This document shows, in pieces, positions 50,847 through 61,191 of a DNA stretch of 64,000 bases. How positions within the stretch are numbered: the first letter of the stretch is position 1; every line of letters starts with the position of its first letter. Source of the DNA: Hwanghaeella grinnelliae. Its GTDB lineage: Bacteria; Pseudomonadota; Alphaproteobacteria; UBA8366; Aestuariispiraceae. The notes beneath the pieces were generated by a model. That model ran no database searches and had not been told where the DNA came from. It worked only from the letters and a program-made list of their open reading frames with translations. Position numbers and translations under genes: made by a program. Location of the stretch: NCBI RefSeq assembly GCF_004005845.1, contig NZ_SADE01000002.1, forward strand, positions 1,294,700 through 1,358,699, written 5' to 3'.

Positions 50847-53441
50847 ATGGAATTCGAGAAATTCACGGATAGGGCACGTGGCTTTATCCAATCCGCCCAG
50901 ACCCTGGCGCTTACAAGCAGCCATCAACGGCTGACGTCGGAACATCTGCTAAAAGTCCTCCTCGACGACAAGGAAGGCTTGGCCGCCAGCCTGATCCAGG
51001 CAGCCGGCGGTAATCCGCAGCCTATTCATGCCGCAGCCGAAGCCGCCTTGGCGAAGATGCCGAAGGTGGAAGGCGCGGGCGCAGGCAATCTGCATCTGGA
51101 CGGCTCCCTCGCGAAGATTTTCGACGCGGCCCAGAAGCTGGCCGAAAAGAATGGTGACAGCTTCGTGACCGCGGAAATCATGCTGCTGGCCTTGGCCATG
51201 GCCGAGGGAACCGCGTCGGCGAAAGCGTTCAAGGACGGCAATGTCGCCCCCCAGGCGCTGAACGCCGCGATCAAGGAATTGCGCAAGGGCCGCACGGCAG
51301 ACTCCGCCGGTGCGGAATCGAGCTACGACGCGCTGAAGAAATACGCCCGCGACCTGACCGAAGCGGCCCGGGCCGGCAAGCTTGACCCGGTCATCGGACG
51401 CGACGAAGAAATCCGCCGGACCGTTCAGGTCCTGTCCCGCCGCACCAAGAACAACCCGGTCCTTATCGGCGAGCCGGGCGTCGGGAAGACGGCGATCATC
51501 GAAGGTTTGGCCCAGCGCATCGTAAACGGCGACGTGCCGGAATCCCTCAAGAACAAGCGGCTGATGTCGCTTGACCTCGGCGCGATGGTCGCCGGGTCCA
51601 AGTTCCGTGGCGAATTCGAGGAACGGCTGAAGGCGGTGTTGGAAGAAATCGGCTCGGCCGCTGGCGAAATTATCCTGTTCATCGACGAGCTTCACACGCT
51701 GGTCGGCGCCGGCGCGGCGGAAGGATCGATGGATGCTTCCAACATGCTGAAACCGGCCTTGGCGCGCGGTGAGTTGCACTGTGTGGGTGCCACGACGCTG
51801 AACGAATACCGCAAGCATATCGAAAAGGATGCGGCGCTCGCGCGGCGGTTCCAGCCTGTTGTGGTTTCCGAGCCGACGGTCGCCGATACCATTTCGATCC
51901 TGCGTGGGTTGAAGGAAAAATACGAATTGCACCACGGTGTGCGCATCACCGATGCGGCCATCGTTGCGGCGGCAACCCTGTCCAACCGCTATATCACCGA
52001 CCGTTTCCTGCCGGATAAAGCCATCGACCTTGTGGACGAGGCGGCGAGCCGGTTGCGCATGGAGGTCGACTCCAAGCCTGAGGAAATCGACGAGCTTGAC
52101 CGCCGGATCGTGCAGTTGAAGATCGAGCGGGAAGCCCTGAAGAAGGAATCCGACCGTGCCTCGAAGGACCGGCTCGAGAAACTGGAAGTCGAGTTGAGCG
52201 GCCTGGAAGAGGAATCCGCCGTGCTGACCGCGCGTTGGGAAGCGGAGAAAACCAAGCTCAACAGTGCCCAAGACATCAAGGAAAAGCTGGACAATGCGCG
52301 CGCCGAATTGGACCGCGCCCAGCGTGAAGGCAAGTATGAGCGCGCTGGGGAACTGGCCTATGGCGTCATCCCCGACTTGGAAAAAGCGCTGGACGCGTCC
52401 GAGGAGATCACCGGCGAGCATATGCTGAATGAGGAAGTTCGCGACCAGGACGTCGCCGGCGTGGTTTCGCGCTGGACCGGCATTCCCGTCGACAAAATGC
52501 TGGAAGGCGAGCGCGAAAAGCTTCTGCAGATGGAAAGCCAGATTGCGTCCCGTGTCATCGGGCAGGACGAAGCGGTCACCGCGATTGCGAATGCGGTGCG
52601 CCGGTCCCGCGCCGGACTGCAGGATCCAAACCGGCCGATCGGTTCCTTCCTGTTCCTTGGCCCGACTGGTGTGGGTAAGACGGAATTGACCAAGGCCCTG
52701 GCTGAGTTCCTGTTTGACGACGATCAGGCCATGGTCCGGATCGACATGTCGGAATATATGGAAAAGCATGCGGTCTCCCGCCTCATCGGGGCGCCCCCGG
52801 GCTATGTCGGTTACGACGAAGGCGGTGCGCTGACCGAAGCGGTTCGCCGCCGGCCCTACCAGGTCGTGTTGTTCGACGAGATCGAGAAGGCCCATCCGGA
52901 TGTCTTCAACGTCCTGCTTCAGGTCTTGGACGACGGGCGCTTGACCGATGGACAGGGCCGCACAGTCGATTTCAAGAATGTGCTGATCGTCATGACCTCC
53001 AACCTCGGTTCCGAATTCCTGGCGGGCCAGGCGGAAGGCGAAGATGTCGAAGCGGTTCGCCCGATGGTAATGGATGTGGTCCGGTCTTCGTTCCGACCCG
53101 AATTCCTGAACCGTCTGGATGAAATCTTGCTGTTCCGCCGGTTGAGTCGGGACCACATGACCGGGATTGTCGATATCCAGCTGGGTCATCTGGCAAAACT
53201 GCTGGAAGACCGGAATATCACGCTGGAGGTGGACGAGGCCGCAAAGGTCTGGTTGGCCGACAAGGGCTACGACCCGGTCTATGGCGCGCGACCCTTGAAG
53301 CGGGTCATCCAAAGATCGCTGCAAAACCCGCTGGCCAGCATGATCCTGGAAGGGGCGGTTTCCGATGGGGAGGAGGCGAGAGTTTCCGTCTCCGGCGAAG
53401 GCCTCTCAATCAATGGAGAAGCGCTGGAGGCTGCCGCCTAG
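50847..53441 (+). CDS. clpB: ATP-dependent chaperone ClpB
   Basis: Protein of 864 residues, the usual ClpB length. N-terminal Clp repeats ([22 protein letters not shown]), first AAA+ module with Walker A GEPGVGKT near residue 208, a coiled-coil middle domain (about 400-520) that distinguishes ClpB from ClpA/C, and second AAA+ module with [10 protein letters not shown] near 605 and the sensor [12 protein letters not shown]. It disaggregates heat-damaged proteins with DnaK. A strong intrinsic terminator follows. A 791-residue antisense frame over this gene is an artefact of high-GC coding. Confidence 0.97.
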   Translation: MEFEKFTDRARGFIQSAQTLALTSSHQRLTSEHLLKVLLDDKEGLAASLIQAAGGNPQPIHAAAEAALAKMPKVEGAGAGNLHLDGSLAKIFDAAQKLAEKNGDSFVTAEIMLLALAMAEGTASAKAFKDGNVAPQALNAAIKELRKGRTADSAGAESSYDALKKYARDLTEAARAGKLDPVIGRDEEIRRTVQVLSRRTKNNPVLIGEPGVGKTAIIEGLAQRIVNGDVPESLKNKRLMSLDLGAMVAGSKFRGEFEERLKAVLEEIGSAAGEIILFIDELHTLVGAGAAEGSMDASNMLKPALARGELHCVGATTLNEYRKHIEKDAALARRFQPVVVSEPTVADTISILRGLKEKYELHHGVRITDAAIVAAATLSNRYITDRFLPDKAIDLVDEAASRLRMEVDSKPEEIDELDRRIVQLKIEREALKKESDRASKDRLEKLEVELSGLEEESAVLTARWEAEKTKLNSAQDIKEKLDNARAELDRAQREGKYERAGELAYGVIPDLEKALDASEEITGEHMLNEEVRDQDVAGVVSRWTGIPVDKMLEGEREKLLQMESQIASRVIGQDEAVTAIANAVRRSRAGLQDPNRPIGSFLFLGPTGVGKTELTKALAEFLFDDDQAMVRIDMSEYMEKHAVSRLIGAPPGYVGYDEGGALTEAVRRRPYQVVLFDEIEKAHPDVFNVLLQVLDDGRLTDGQGRTVDFKNVLIVMTSNLGSEFLAGQAEGEDVEAVRPMVMDVVRSSFRPEFLNRLDEILLFRRLSRDHMTGIVDIQLGHLAKLLEDRNITLEVDEAAKVWLADKGYDPVYGARPLKRVIQRSLQNPLASMILEGAVSDGEEARVSVSGEGLSINGEALEAAA

Positions 53442-53466
53442 AACCATCCCCAGCGTTTGGTAAGGC

Positions 53467-53506
53467 AACGGGCGTCCGCATTGTCGCGGACGCCCGTTCT
53501 ATTTTT
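53467..53506 (+). terminator. Intrinsic terminator of clpB
   Basis: A perfect 13-base-pair stem, 53467-53479 with 53486-53498, six-base loop ATTGTC, followed by CTATTTTT. It begins 25 bases after the clpB stop. Confidence 0.9.
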
Positions 53507-53627
53507 CGATCGGTCCGGCCCATCGGCGCGCGGGGCAATGGCCCTTGCAGCCCAGCGCCGGGGCGTGCAATTACCCGCAAGGCCGCGAAGGCCCGTCCGA
53601 AAACATTTACCTGGATTCAGTCGCGGG

Positions 53628-54383
53628 ATGGATCAGTTCGACCCCTTTTACATGATGATTTTCCTGCTTGGCGCGGGGGCCGGTGGCTTCGTGACCGGGC
53701 TTGCGGGGTTTGGCACGGCGCTGATCGTTTCCGCCTTCTGGCTGCATTTCATGGACCCTGTCGTGGTCGCGCCATTGGCGGCGGCATGCTCGGTGGTCGG
53801 CCAGATTTCCGCCCTGAAAGGCACTTGGCGTCACCTGCAATGGAAAGCGGTGACGCCGTTCCTGATCGGGGCCTTTATCGGCCTGCCGCTCGGTGTGTGG
53901 TCCCTGGACTATGTCGAACCCGGCCATGTAAAAGTGGCCGTCGGCGTCTTCCTGGTCGGATATTCGATCTATTCCCTGTTTTTCCTTTTCCGCGGGAATA
54001 TTGCCTCCATCAAGATCGACAACCGTTTTGCCGACGGGGCCGTCGGCATCATCGGCGGGGTGATGGGGGGTGTGGCCGGGTTGTCCGGTCCGGCCCCTTT
54101 GATCTGGTGTCAGTTGCGCGGTTTGGCCAAGACGGTTCAGCGCGGCATTTATCAGCCCTACAACGCGATCATCCTGGCCACGGCGACGGGCGTGCATGCG
54201 CTTTACGGTCGCGTCGACGGGGAAGTCGGCATGGCCTTCCTGATCAGTATCCCGGCGACCGTCATAGGTTCTTGGATCGGAACGACGCTTTACCATCGTT
54301 TGGATGATCGGCTATTCAACGTAATCGTTCAGTGCCTGCTGTTGCTCTCTGGGGCCATGCTTCTCGGTCGGTCCTTCTTCTAA
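53628..54383 (+). CDS. TauE/SafE (TSUP) family anion permease
   Basis: Protein of 251 residues from ATG 53628 (MDQFDPFYMMIF). About eight membrane segments in two repeats, with the family's GFVTGLAGFGTALI near residue 20 and GVMGGVAGLSGPAPLIW near 140. TSUP proteins move sulfonates, sulfoacetate, sulfite or other organic anions across the inner membrane. No sulfonate gene is adjacent, so the substrate is open. The upstream frame to 53457 overlaps the clpB terminator and is not used. Confidence 0.9.
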   Translation: MDQFDPFYMMIFLLGAGAGGFVTGLAGFGTALIVSAFWLHFMDPVVVAPLAAACSVVGQISALKGTWRHLQWKAVTPFLIGAFIGLPLGVWSLDYVEPGHVKVAVGVFLVGYSIYSLFFLFRGNIASIKIDNRFADGAVGIIGGVMGGVAGLSGPAPLIWCQLRGLAKTVQRGIYQPYNAIILATATGVHALYGRVDGEVGMAFLISIPATVIGSWIGTTLYHRLDDRLFNVIVQCLLLLSGAMLLGRSFF

Positions 54384-54416
54384 GTCTTTTCAGCCTTACA
54401 GAACGGAACTTGATCT

Positions 54417-55316
54417 TTGGAACTCTGGATCCCGGTCACCGTAGCGGCCGCCTTTCTGCAGAATCTGCGGATGGTGTTCCAAAAACAGTTGAAGGCGTCG
54501 CTCACAACCGGCGGGGCGACCTTTTCCCGCTTCGTCTTCGCGCTTCCCTTCGCCATCGTCTTCGCGGCCGCGATGCAGCATATCCAGGTCGGCGCGCCGC
54601 CTGAGCCGAATGCGCAGTTCGTGCTGTATTGCGCCCTTGGCGGGGTCGCCCAGATCATGGCAACCGGGCTATTGGTGGCGATCTTCTCCCACCGGAATTT
54701 TGCGGTCGGCACTGCGTATTCGAAGACCGAGACGGTCCAGACTGTATTTTTGGGCCTTATCCTGCTGGGTGAGTCTGTGAGCTTTCAGGCCTTGATCGGC
54801 ATCCTGATCAGCCTGCTCGGTGTGCTCGCCATTTCCTTCGCCCAGACCGGATGGAACCGCTATATGCTGCGCGACCTGGTCGGCAGGCCGGCGTTGACGG
54901 GGATTGCGTCGGGCACTTGTTTGGCCATGTCCGTCGTGTGTTATCGCGCGGGATCGCTCTCGCTGGGCGGGGACGGTTTCCTGGCACAGGCGTCGCTCAC
55001 ATTGGCGGTGGCATTGGTGATCCAATGCGTGGTCATGGCGCTGTGGCTGAAAATTAGGGAACCGGGCCAAGCAATGGCCACCATTCGGGCGTGGCGGATC
55101 GCCTTGCCCGCCGGCATCTCCGGCTTTGCAGCGTCGGCCTGCTGGTTCGTCGCAATGACGATCCAGAATGCCGCTTATGTCCGGGCCCTGGGGCAGGTGG
55201 AACTGGTTTTCACCTTCGCGGCCAGTTGGTTCATCTTCAAGGAGCGGTCAAAGCCGGCCGAGGTCCTGGGCGTAGCGCTGATCTGCGGCGGTATCGTCGT
55301 GCTGGTTCTGCGCTAG
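54417..55316 (+). CDS. DMT-superfamily (EamA-type) transporter
   Basis: Protein of 299 residues from a TTG at 54417 (MELWIPVTVAAAFLQNLRMVF). Ten membrane segments in two EamA repeats; the first ends with GILISLLGVLAISFAQ and the second with VLGVALICGGIVVLVLR, the classical end of EamA domains. The SHRNFAVGTAYSKTETVQ segment lies mid-protein. It probably exports a metabolite; the substrate is unknown. Its 3' end overlaps the end of benE on the opposite strand by four bases. Confidence 0.85.
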   Translation: MELWIPVTVAAAFLQNLRMVFQKQLKASLTTGGATFSRFVFALPFAIVFAAAMQHIQVGAPPEPNAQFVLYCALGGVAQIMATGLLVAIFSHRNFAVGTAYSKTETVQTVFLGLILLGESVSFQALIGILISLLGVLAISFAQTGWNRYMLRDLVGRPALTGIASGTCLAMSVVCYRAGSLSLGGDGFLAQASLTLAVALVIQCVVMALWLKIREPGQAMATIRAWRIALPAGISGFAASACWFVAMTIQNAAYVRALGQVELVFTFAASWFIFKERSKPAEVLGVALICGGIVVLVLR

Positions 55317-56482
55317 TTTCCGCGCCGGCGGCGGATATTCTTCGCAAAAGCATCCATGCCGATCACGGCAAGCCCGGCCAGGACGCCCCAGAATGCGGAC
55401 CCTATCCCGAAAAGCGACAGGCTCGACGCAGTGACACACAGCGTTGCCATGGCGGCGACGCGGCCAGCCTCGTCCTTCAAGGCGGTTGTCGCGGCGCCGA
55501 CCAGCGGGCTCAACAGGGCCAGGCCGGCGACAGTGGCGATGAAGGCGGTCGGCAGGGCGGCGAACAAGGCGACGAGCGAGGCGCCGAAGAGCGACAGGAT
55601 CAGATAGAAAAACCCATAAAACGGCCCCGTCATCCACCGTTTCGTTGCATCCGGATGGGTATCGGGCCCAGTGCAAATCGCTGCGGTGATGGCCGCCATG
55701 TTTGTGGTCAGTGACCCGAAAAAGGCGGAGCCCAGGGATGTGAGGCCGGTAACGGTCAGTGCGGATGCCGTTGGCGGGGTGTATCCGGACCCGCGCAAAA
55801 CCGCGAAACCGGGCAGGTTCTGCGATGCCATCGTAACCAAATAGAGCGGCGCCGCGAGCCCGACCAGCGCCGCCGGATCAAAGACCGGCATGACGAATTC
55901 ATAACTGGTGAGGCCGATGTCGTCGGGCAGCGGCCCGGCCATGTCGAGGCCATAGACCAGCCCCGTTCCGGCGATCAGAACACTGATCACCGCCCAGGCG
56001 GGACTGAAGCTGCGCACGACCAGGAACAGCGCGAACAAAGGCAACACCAGTAGGGGGGCCGCGGCCGCCTGATCGAACACGGCGATGACGAACTTGATCA
56101 ACACACCGGCCAGCATTCCGGCGGCGATCGAGGCGGGAATGCGTTCGACCAACCGTGTCAGGGGTTTCAGAAAAGCGGTCAGCAAAATAGCGGCGGCGAC
56201 CGCGATATAGGCACCGACGCCCTCCGCAAAGCTGATGGACCCGTCTGTCGCGGCGATCAGGGCGGCGCCCGGCGTCGACCAGGCGGTGACCATGGGGATC
56301 TTGTGCCGGATGCTTAGATAGGTGGCCGAAATTGCGAGGGCGAGGCAGATGGCCGATACGCTTGAGGAAATCTGCGTTGTTGTTGCGCCAAGCGCCTGGG
56401 CGGCGGCGACGATGATGGCCAGGGTACTGCCAAAGCCGACGACGACCGCCACCAGGGCATTGATGATGACGGACGCACGCAT
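55313..56482 (-). CDS. benE: Benzoate/H+ symporter BenE-family transporter
   Basis: Protein of 389 residues with about twelve membrane segments. BenE-type segments include ALVAVVVGFGSTLAIIVAAAQALGA near the start, AWSTPGAALIA near 65, ASQNLPGFAVLRGSGY near 210 and SLTTNMAAITAAICTGPD near 245. It is homologous to E. coli YdcO/BenE. The family takes up benzoate or related acids by proton symport. No benzoate-degradation gene is adjacent, so the name is by similarity. Starts at ATG 56482, six bases after an alpha/beta hydrolase gene. Confidence 0.9.
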   Translation of the reverse strand: MRASVIINALVAVVVGFGSTLAIIVAAAQALGATTTQISSSVSAICLALAISATYLSIRHKIPMVTAWSTPGAALIAATDGSISFAEGVGAYIAVAAAILLTAFLKPLTRLVERIPASIAAGMLAGVLIKFVIAVFDQAAAAPLLVLPLFALFLVVRSFSPAWAVISVLIAGTGLVYGLDMAGPLPDDIGLTSYEFVMPVFDPAALVGLAAPLYLVTMASQNLPGFAVLRGSGYTPPTASALTVTGLTSLGSAFFGSLTTNMAAITAAICTGPDTHPDATKRWMTGPFYGFFYLILSLFGASLVALFAALPTAFIATVAGLALLSPLVGAATTALKDEAGRVAAMATLCVTASSLSLFGIGSAFWGVLAGLAVIGMDAFAKNIRRRRGN

Positions 56483-56488
56483 GGGCGG

Positions 56489-57259
56489 TCAGGGAAGTAT
56501 GCGGTGAATTGTTTCGATGAACGCTTTGGGCTGTTCCGCATGCACCCAATGGCCGGCATCCACGATGACGTCGATGGCCGCGCCCGGAAACAAACGCTCA
56601 ATCTCGGCCTGATGATGCGGTTGGATATAGTCGGATTTTCCGCCCGCGATGAAATGCGTCTGTCCGGTATAGGCGCAGGCGTCGTCGTAGTCCGGGAATT
56701 CCAGGATGGCGTCGAAATTTTCGGCCAGAGCTTTCAGGTTCAATTGCCAACGCAAACCATCGTCGCCGGTCGCGACATTCTGCGCCAGGAAGGCGCGGAT
56801 CGCGGGTTCGGGAATGCTTTTGCTCAGGGCGGCCTCAACCTCAGACCGGCGGCTGTAATCGCTCAGGTCCAAATCGGCCATTGTATGGACAAGGTCGATC
56901 AGGGTGCCGCCGGACGGGGCAGGCGCGATGTCGACGACCGCAAGCCTTTCCACCAGGTCAGGTTCGGACAGGGCAAGTGCCATGGCGGCTTTCCCGCCCA
57001 TGCTGTGGCCGATGACCGTTGCCCGGCCGTCTGCATGGTTGCGGATCAGATGCGCCAAGTCTTCAGCCATCTGGGGATAGGTGTGCTCATCGTCCCAGGG
57101 GGAATCACCATGGTTGCGCTGGTCCACCGCGATGATGCGGTGGGTCCTACCCAATTGCTTGGCGATGGAAGACCAGTTCCGCTTCGACCCGAACAGGCCG
57201 TGCACGATCACCACCGGGGAGCCGGTTCCATATTCGGTGAATGACAAGTCTACTGGCAT
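56489..57259 (-). CDS. Alpha/beta hydrolase, YbfF/ABHD11-like esterase
   Basis: Protein of 256 residues from ATG 57259 (MPVDLSFTEYGTG). VIVHGLFGSKRNWSSIAKQLG near residue 18, VDQRNHGDSPW near 46, nucleophile elbow GHSMGGKAAMA near 88, the acid in the FIAGGKSDYI region near 200, and His in DAGHWVHAEQP near 237. It matches the short-chain esterase group of YbfF and mitochondrial ABHD11. Its start overlaps the 5' untranslated end of the divergent peptidase gene region. Confidence 0.9.
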   Translation of the reverse strand: MPVDLSFTEYGTGSPVVIVHGLFGSKRNWSSIAKQLGRTHRIIAVDQRNHGDSPWDDEHTYPQMAEDLAHLIRNHADGRATVIGHSMGGKAAMALALSEPDLVERLAVVDIAPAPSGGTLIDLVHTMADLDLSDYSRRSEVEAALSKSIPEPAIRAFLAQNVATGDDGLRWQLNLKALAENFDAILEFPDYDDACAYTGQTHFIAGGKSDYIQPHHQAEIERLFPGAAIDVIVDAGHWVHAEQPKAFIETIHRILP

Positions 57260-57558
57260 TTGGTTCCTCACAGGCTTGCGCCGGAATATTGGGTTTGGGG
57301 GCCGTGTTCGCCAACGGGCACGCGACAAGTATTGCCCGCCAACCTATAGCGGGCGTCGCGGTGAATTTCGAGCCCTTCCGGCCATCCCAAGGTCGGCCGG
57401 CTGACTGTCGATTGAGGTTTGCTGCAGAGAGGGAAACACAGATATTCCGGCCCGCGTCGCCGCCGGTCTGCCCCCGCCCGCTTGTCAAAGGGCAGGCACC
57501 CTATACTTTCTGGGGGCGAACAACTTTCAATGTCATCCGAATTTTTGGGAAACAGGGC

Positions 57559-58689
57559 ATGCATATCTCCGCCTTTTTCGATTCCGGCAATATCGAGGTC
57601 GTCAGCGCCGAAGACCCGAATGATATCCGACTGCGCATCCGCAAAGATGAAGGCCCGGAAGGGTTTTTCCAGTGGTTCCACTATCGGGTCACAGGGGAAG
57701 CGGGTGAGCGTCGCCGCATGGTGATCGAAAACGCCGGGGAAGCGAGCTACACGAAGGGCTGGGAAGATTATCGCGCCTGCGCCAGCTATGATCGGGAAAC
57801 CTGGTTCCGCGTCGACACGTCTTATGAGAACGGCCAGTTGATCATCGATCATGTGCCCGCCTGCGACAGCACCTATTACGCCTATTTCGCCCCTTATGGC
57901 CGGGACCGTCATCACGATCTGATCGCGCGATGCCAATCGGACCCGCGCGTGCGGGTGGAGGTTTTGGGCGAAACGGTGGACGGCGATGCGATGGACCTGA
58001 TCACCATCGGCGGGTCGGATTCCTCCAAGTTGAAAATCTGGGCGATCGCGCGCCAGCATCCTGGCGAAACACAGGCTGAGTTTTGGATGGAGGGTTTCCT
58101 TGCCCGAGCGCTGGACCCGGACGACCCCGTGGCCAAGGCGGTACTCGCCAAGGCGGCCCTCTATGTGGTGCCGAATATGAACCCGGATGGAAGCCGCCGT
58201 GGTCACCTGCGCACCAATGCGGCCGGCGTGAACCTGAATCGTGTCTGGGCCGATCCGAACCCGGAAACCAGTCCCGAAGTGTATCACGTCGCCGCGAAGA
58301 TGCGCTCCACCGGGGTGGATTTCTCCATCGACGTTCATGGCGACGAAGGACTGCCGTACAACTTCATTGCCGGTGCCGACGGCATCCCGGATGTGGAGCA
58401 GCGGCAAATCGATCTACGCATCGCGTTTGAAGCCGCCCTGCGGCAGTCCAATCCGGACTTCCAATCGGAACACGGTTATCCCAAGGCGCCCCCGGGCAAG
58501 GCCAATCTCAGCATGTGTTCGACGCAAATCGCGTCGGCGCATAAATGCCTCGCCATGACGCTGGAAATGCCGTTCAAGGACAATGCGAATTCGCCGGACG
58601 AACAGTTCGGCTGGTCCCCGAACCGGTGCCGCAAATTGGGTGCCTCCTGCTTGGACGCGATCTATGCCGTCCTGGACGATTTGCGTTGA
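57559..58689 (+). CDS. M14-family carboxypeptidase, CCP (cytosolic carboxypeptidase)-like
   Basis: Protein of 376 residues from ATG 57559 (MHISAFFDSGNIEV). An N-terminal beta domain (residues about 1-130, FDSGNIEVVSAEDPNDIRLRIRKD, FQWFHYRV) resembles the CCP pre-domain, followed by the M14 catalytic domain: zinc ligands in RQHPGETQAEF (His and Glu) and DVHGDEGLPYNF, substrate segment NPDGSRRGHLRTNAAGVNLNRVW, and the catalytic Glu in TLEMPF. Eukaryotic CCPs remove C-terminal glutamates from tubulin; bacterial members are of unclear role. No signal peptide, so it acts in the cytoplasm. Confidence 0.85.
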   Translation: MHISAFFDSGNIEVVSAEDPNDIRLRIRKDEGPEGFFQWFHYRVTGEAGERRRMVIENAGEASYTKGWEDYRACASYDRETWFRVDTSYENGQLIIDHVPACDSTYYAYFAPYGRDRHHDLIARCQSDPRVRVEVLGETVDGDAMDLITIGGSDSSKLKIWAIARQHPGETQAEFWMEGFLARALDPDDPVAKAVLAKAALYVVPNMNPDGSRRGHLRTNAAGVNLNRVWADPNPETSPEVYHVAAKMRSTGVDFSIDVHGDEGLPYNFIAGADGIPDVEQRQIDLRIAFEAALRQSNPDFQSEHGYPKAPPGKANLSMCSTQIASAHKCLAMTLEMPFKDNANSPDEQFGWSPNRCRKLGASCLDAIYAVLDDLR

Positions 58690-58732
58690 TGCCGCTGTTG
58701 CGGTTCCCCGTAACGGAAAAGGCTGATTTCCC

Positions 58733-59341
58733 ATGCTGACATTCACGGCTGCCTTTTTCCTGACCATCCTCACGCCGGGACCGGGGGTGTTGACCACGGC
58801 CGGTGTGGGGTCCGGTTTTGGGTATCGGCCCGGCTTGGTATTTCTTCTGGGGTTATGGGTCGGGACAAATGCGGTGGCCCTGGCGGTTGTGACGGGTTTG
58901 GCCGCCGCGGTTCTGGCCGATGAAACCATCCGGACGGTCCTGATCTTCGCGTCCGCGGGATATCTTCTGTATCTGGCACTGCGCATCGCGCGATCCGGGT
59001 CGAAGATTTCCTTCATCGAGAAGCAGGCCGCCCCGGGTTTTCTTGGCGGCGTCATGCTGCAGTTGATCAATCCGAAAGCCTATGTGGTGAATTCGGCGTT
59101 TTTTTTCGGGTATCCTTTCCACCTGGAAAGCCTGACAACGGAAATTCTGCTGAAATTCCTGCTGACCAATATTATCTGGATTCCGGTTCATCTGATTTGG
59201 TTGGCCGCAGGCGTAACGCTGCACCGCCTGGACCTCACCCCACGCGCCATGACCATTATCAATTCGACAATGGCGGTGGCGATGTTGGTGGTTGTCGCCC
59301 TAACCACCTGGTCAGGCCTGGATGCGATGTCTAACCAATAG
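58733..59341 (+). CDS. LysE-family amino acid exporter-like protein
   Basis: Protein of 202 residues with six membrane segments and the LysE motif TPGPGVLTTAGVGSGFGYR near residue 13, QLINPKAYVVNSAFFFG near 105 and a C-terminal helix. It is a different paralog from the LysE protein at 45.7 kb and probably exports a different amino acid or amine. It follows the carboxypeptidase gene after 43 bases, which might link peptide trimming to amino acid export; this is inference. Confidence 0.88.
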   Translation: MLTFTAAFFLTILTPGPGVLTTAGVGSGFGYRPGLVFLLGLWVGTNAVALAVVTGLAAAVLADETIRTVLIFASAGYLLYLALRIARSGSKISFIEKQAAPGFLGGVMLQLINPKAYVVNSAFFFGYPFHLESLTTEILLKFLLTNIIWIPVHLIWLAAGVTLHRLDLTPRAMTIINSTMAVAMLVVVALTTWSGLDAMSNQ

Positions 59342-59396
59342 CGCAGACGATCCGGAACGTCTGTCGGGATTGCCAAATTTGGGCTAGCCTCGCGTC

Positions 59397-61178
59397 ATGA
59401 CAACCGATCAAATTGCGATCTCTCTTCTTCTGACCACCTTGCTCGGCCTCTTCGTCTGGGGCCGTGTGCGTTATGACGTCGTGGCGGCGGGCGGGCTTGT
59501 GGCCGCCGTGGTCTTGGGGCTTGTACCGGCGGAAAGCGCCTTCGAAGGGTTCGGTCACCCGGCGGTCATTACCGTGGCCGGCGTGTTGGTGATGAGCCGG
59601 GCGCTCTCGGTTTCCGGCGCCGTCGATGGTATCGCCCGATGGATCCGCAGTGCGTCCGGTACCGAGACGGGGCAGATCGGCGTGCTCAGCGTTGTGGCCG
59701 CGTCGATGTCCGGCTTCATGAACAATGTCGGCGCGTTGGCCCTTCTGCTCCCCGCGGCAATCGAATCCTGCACGAAAGCGAACAGGCCGGTCCGGCTTGT
59801 CCTGATGCCGCTCGCCTTCGCGTCGATCCTGGGCGGGATGGTCACCTTGATCGGCACGCCGCCGAATATCCTGATCGCCACCTATCGCCAGGATGCGATG
59901 GGCGAGGGATTTGCGATGTTCGATTTTGCCTGGGTGGGTTTCCCGGTCGCGCTGCTTGGGGTCGCCTTCATCGCTCTGGTCGGCTGGCGCTTGATCCCCA
60001 GCGCTTCGGGCAAGACCGCGGAAGGCGGGGAGGCCTTCGATCTGGAGGCGTATTTATCTGAACTGGCGGTTCCGAAAGCGTCCGAGGCACATGGCAAGAC
60101 GCTCTCGGAAATCGAGGAGATGACCGAGGACCTGGATGTCGCCATCGTCGGCCTGGTGCGGCGAAAGCGTCACTACCCGCGCCCACCGCAACACGAACCG
60201 CTGCAAGGAACCGACCGTCTGTTGGTCGAGGCGGGGCCCGAGGATCTGGACAGGTTCGTTGATCGGCTGGGTTTGCGGGTCGCGGGAAGCCGCCCCGACA
60301 AGGAGTCGCTTTCGAAAGGCGAACATGCCGTATTGACCGAGGCGGTGGTCACACCTGGATCGCGCATCGCCGGGCGCACGGTCGGGGCGCTGCGGTTGAA
60401 AGGCCGATACAACCTCACCCTTCTGGGGATCAGCCGGCAGGGGCATGCGCGCGGCGGGCGCCTCAGTTCCTTCCGGGTTCGGCCGGGGGACGTTCTTCTG
60501 GTGCAGGGCCTTGAAAACGATGTGCCCGACGCGCTCAATCGGCTTGGCTGTCTGCCGCTGGCAAGCCGCGATATTTCCCATGGCCTGCGCGGGCGCAGCG
60601 TTGCTGCGGCCGGCATTTTCGCGGCGGCCGTTGGTGTCGCGGCTTTTGGTCTGTTGCCGATTGCCGTCTGCTTCGTGGCGGCGGTTGTCGCCGTCGTCGT
60701 GTCGGGCATTCTGCCGATCCGGGATCTCTACGCCAATGTGGACATGCCTGTGATCGTCCTGTTGGCGGCCTTGTTGCCGGTTGGTCAGGCGTTGGAGACG
60801 ACCGGCATGACCGGCCTAATTGCGGGCGGCATTACCGAGGTGACGCAGGGTGTGCCGGCCTTTGTGGTCGTGGCCATCCTGCTGGTAACCACGATGTTCA
60901 TGTCCGACCTGTTGAACAACGCGGCGACGGTCGTGGTTATGGCCCCGATCGCGGTGCAGGTCGCGCGCGGCATGGGCGCCTCGCCTGACCCGTTCCTGAT
61001 GGCTGTGGCGGTCGGTGCGTCCTGCGCTTTCCTGACGCCGATCGGGCATCAGAACAACGCGCTTGTGATGGGGCCGGGCGGGTATAGGTTCGGCGACTAC
61101 TGGCGGCTTGGCCTGCCTTTGGAAATTCTGATCGTCGTGGTGTCCGTGCCGTTGATCATGTTTGCATGGCCGCCGTGA
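59397..61178 (+). CDS. SLC13/DASS-type anion permease with two RCK_C (TrkA-C) domains
   Basis: Protein of 593 residues. N-terminal membrane domain with FMNNVGALALLLPAAIE near residue 103 and LIGTPPNILIA near 145; two cytoplasmic TrkA-C domains between about residues 230 and 400 (ending TDRLLVEAGPEDLDRF and RPGDVLLVQGLENDV); and a second membrane half with SDLLNNAATVVVMAPIAVQVA near 500 and LTPIGHQNNALVMGPGGY near 545. The two Asn-rich loops are the anion-binding motifs of the family. Such proteins carry sulfate, dicarboxylates or related anions; the TrkA-C domains imply regulation by a nucleotide or ligand. Confidence 0.9.
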   Translation: MTTDQIAISLLLTTLLGLFVWGRVRYDVVAAGGLVAAVVLGLVPAESAFEGFGHPAVITVAGVLVMSRALSVSGAVDGIARWIRSASGTETGQIGVLSVVAASMSGFMNNVGALALLLPAAIESCTKANRPVRLVLMPLAFASILGGMVTLIGTPPNILIATYRQDAMGEGFAMFDFAWVGFPVALLGVAFIALVGWRLIPSASGKTAEGGEAFDLEAYLSELAVPKASEAHGKTLSEIEEMTEDLDVAIVGLVRRKRHYPRPPQHEPLQGTDRLLVEAGPEDLDRFVDRLGLRVAGSRPDKESLSKGEHAVLTEAVVTPGSRIAGRTVGALRLKGRYNLTLLGISRQGHARGGRLSSFRVRPGDVLLVQGLENDVPDALNRLGCLPLASRDISHGLRGRSVAAAGIFAAAVGVAAFGLLPIAVCFVAAVVAVVVSGILPIRDLYANVDMPVIVLLAALLPVGQALETTGMTGLIAGGITEVTQGVPAFVVVAILLVTTMFMSDLLNNAATVVVMAPIAVQVARGMGASPDPFLMAVAVGASCAFLTPIGHQNNALVMGPGGYRFGDYWRLGLPLEILIVVVSVPLIMFAWPP

Positions 61179-61191
61179 GGGCGGAGGACGT

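Noticed and set aside
50949..53324. 791-codon open frame on the minus strand
   Set aside because: It lies fully antisense to clpB, has repetitive Arg/Gln/Phe-rich low-complexity composition, and is a high-GC shadow frame.
57268..58407. 379-codon open frame on the minus strand
   Set aside because: Antisense of the CCP-like carboxypeptidase and its leader; composition is not protein-like.
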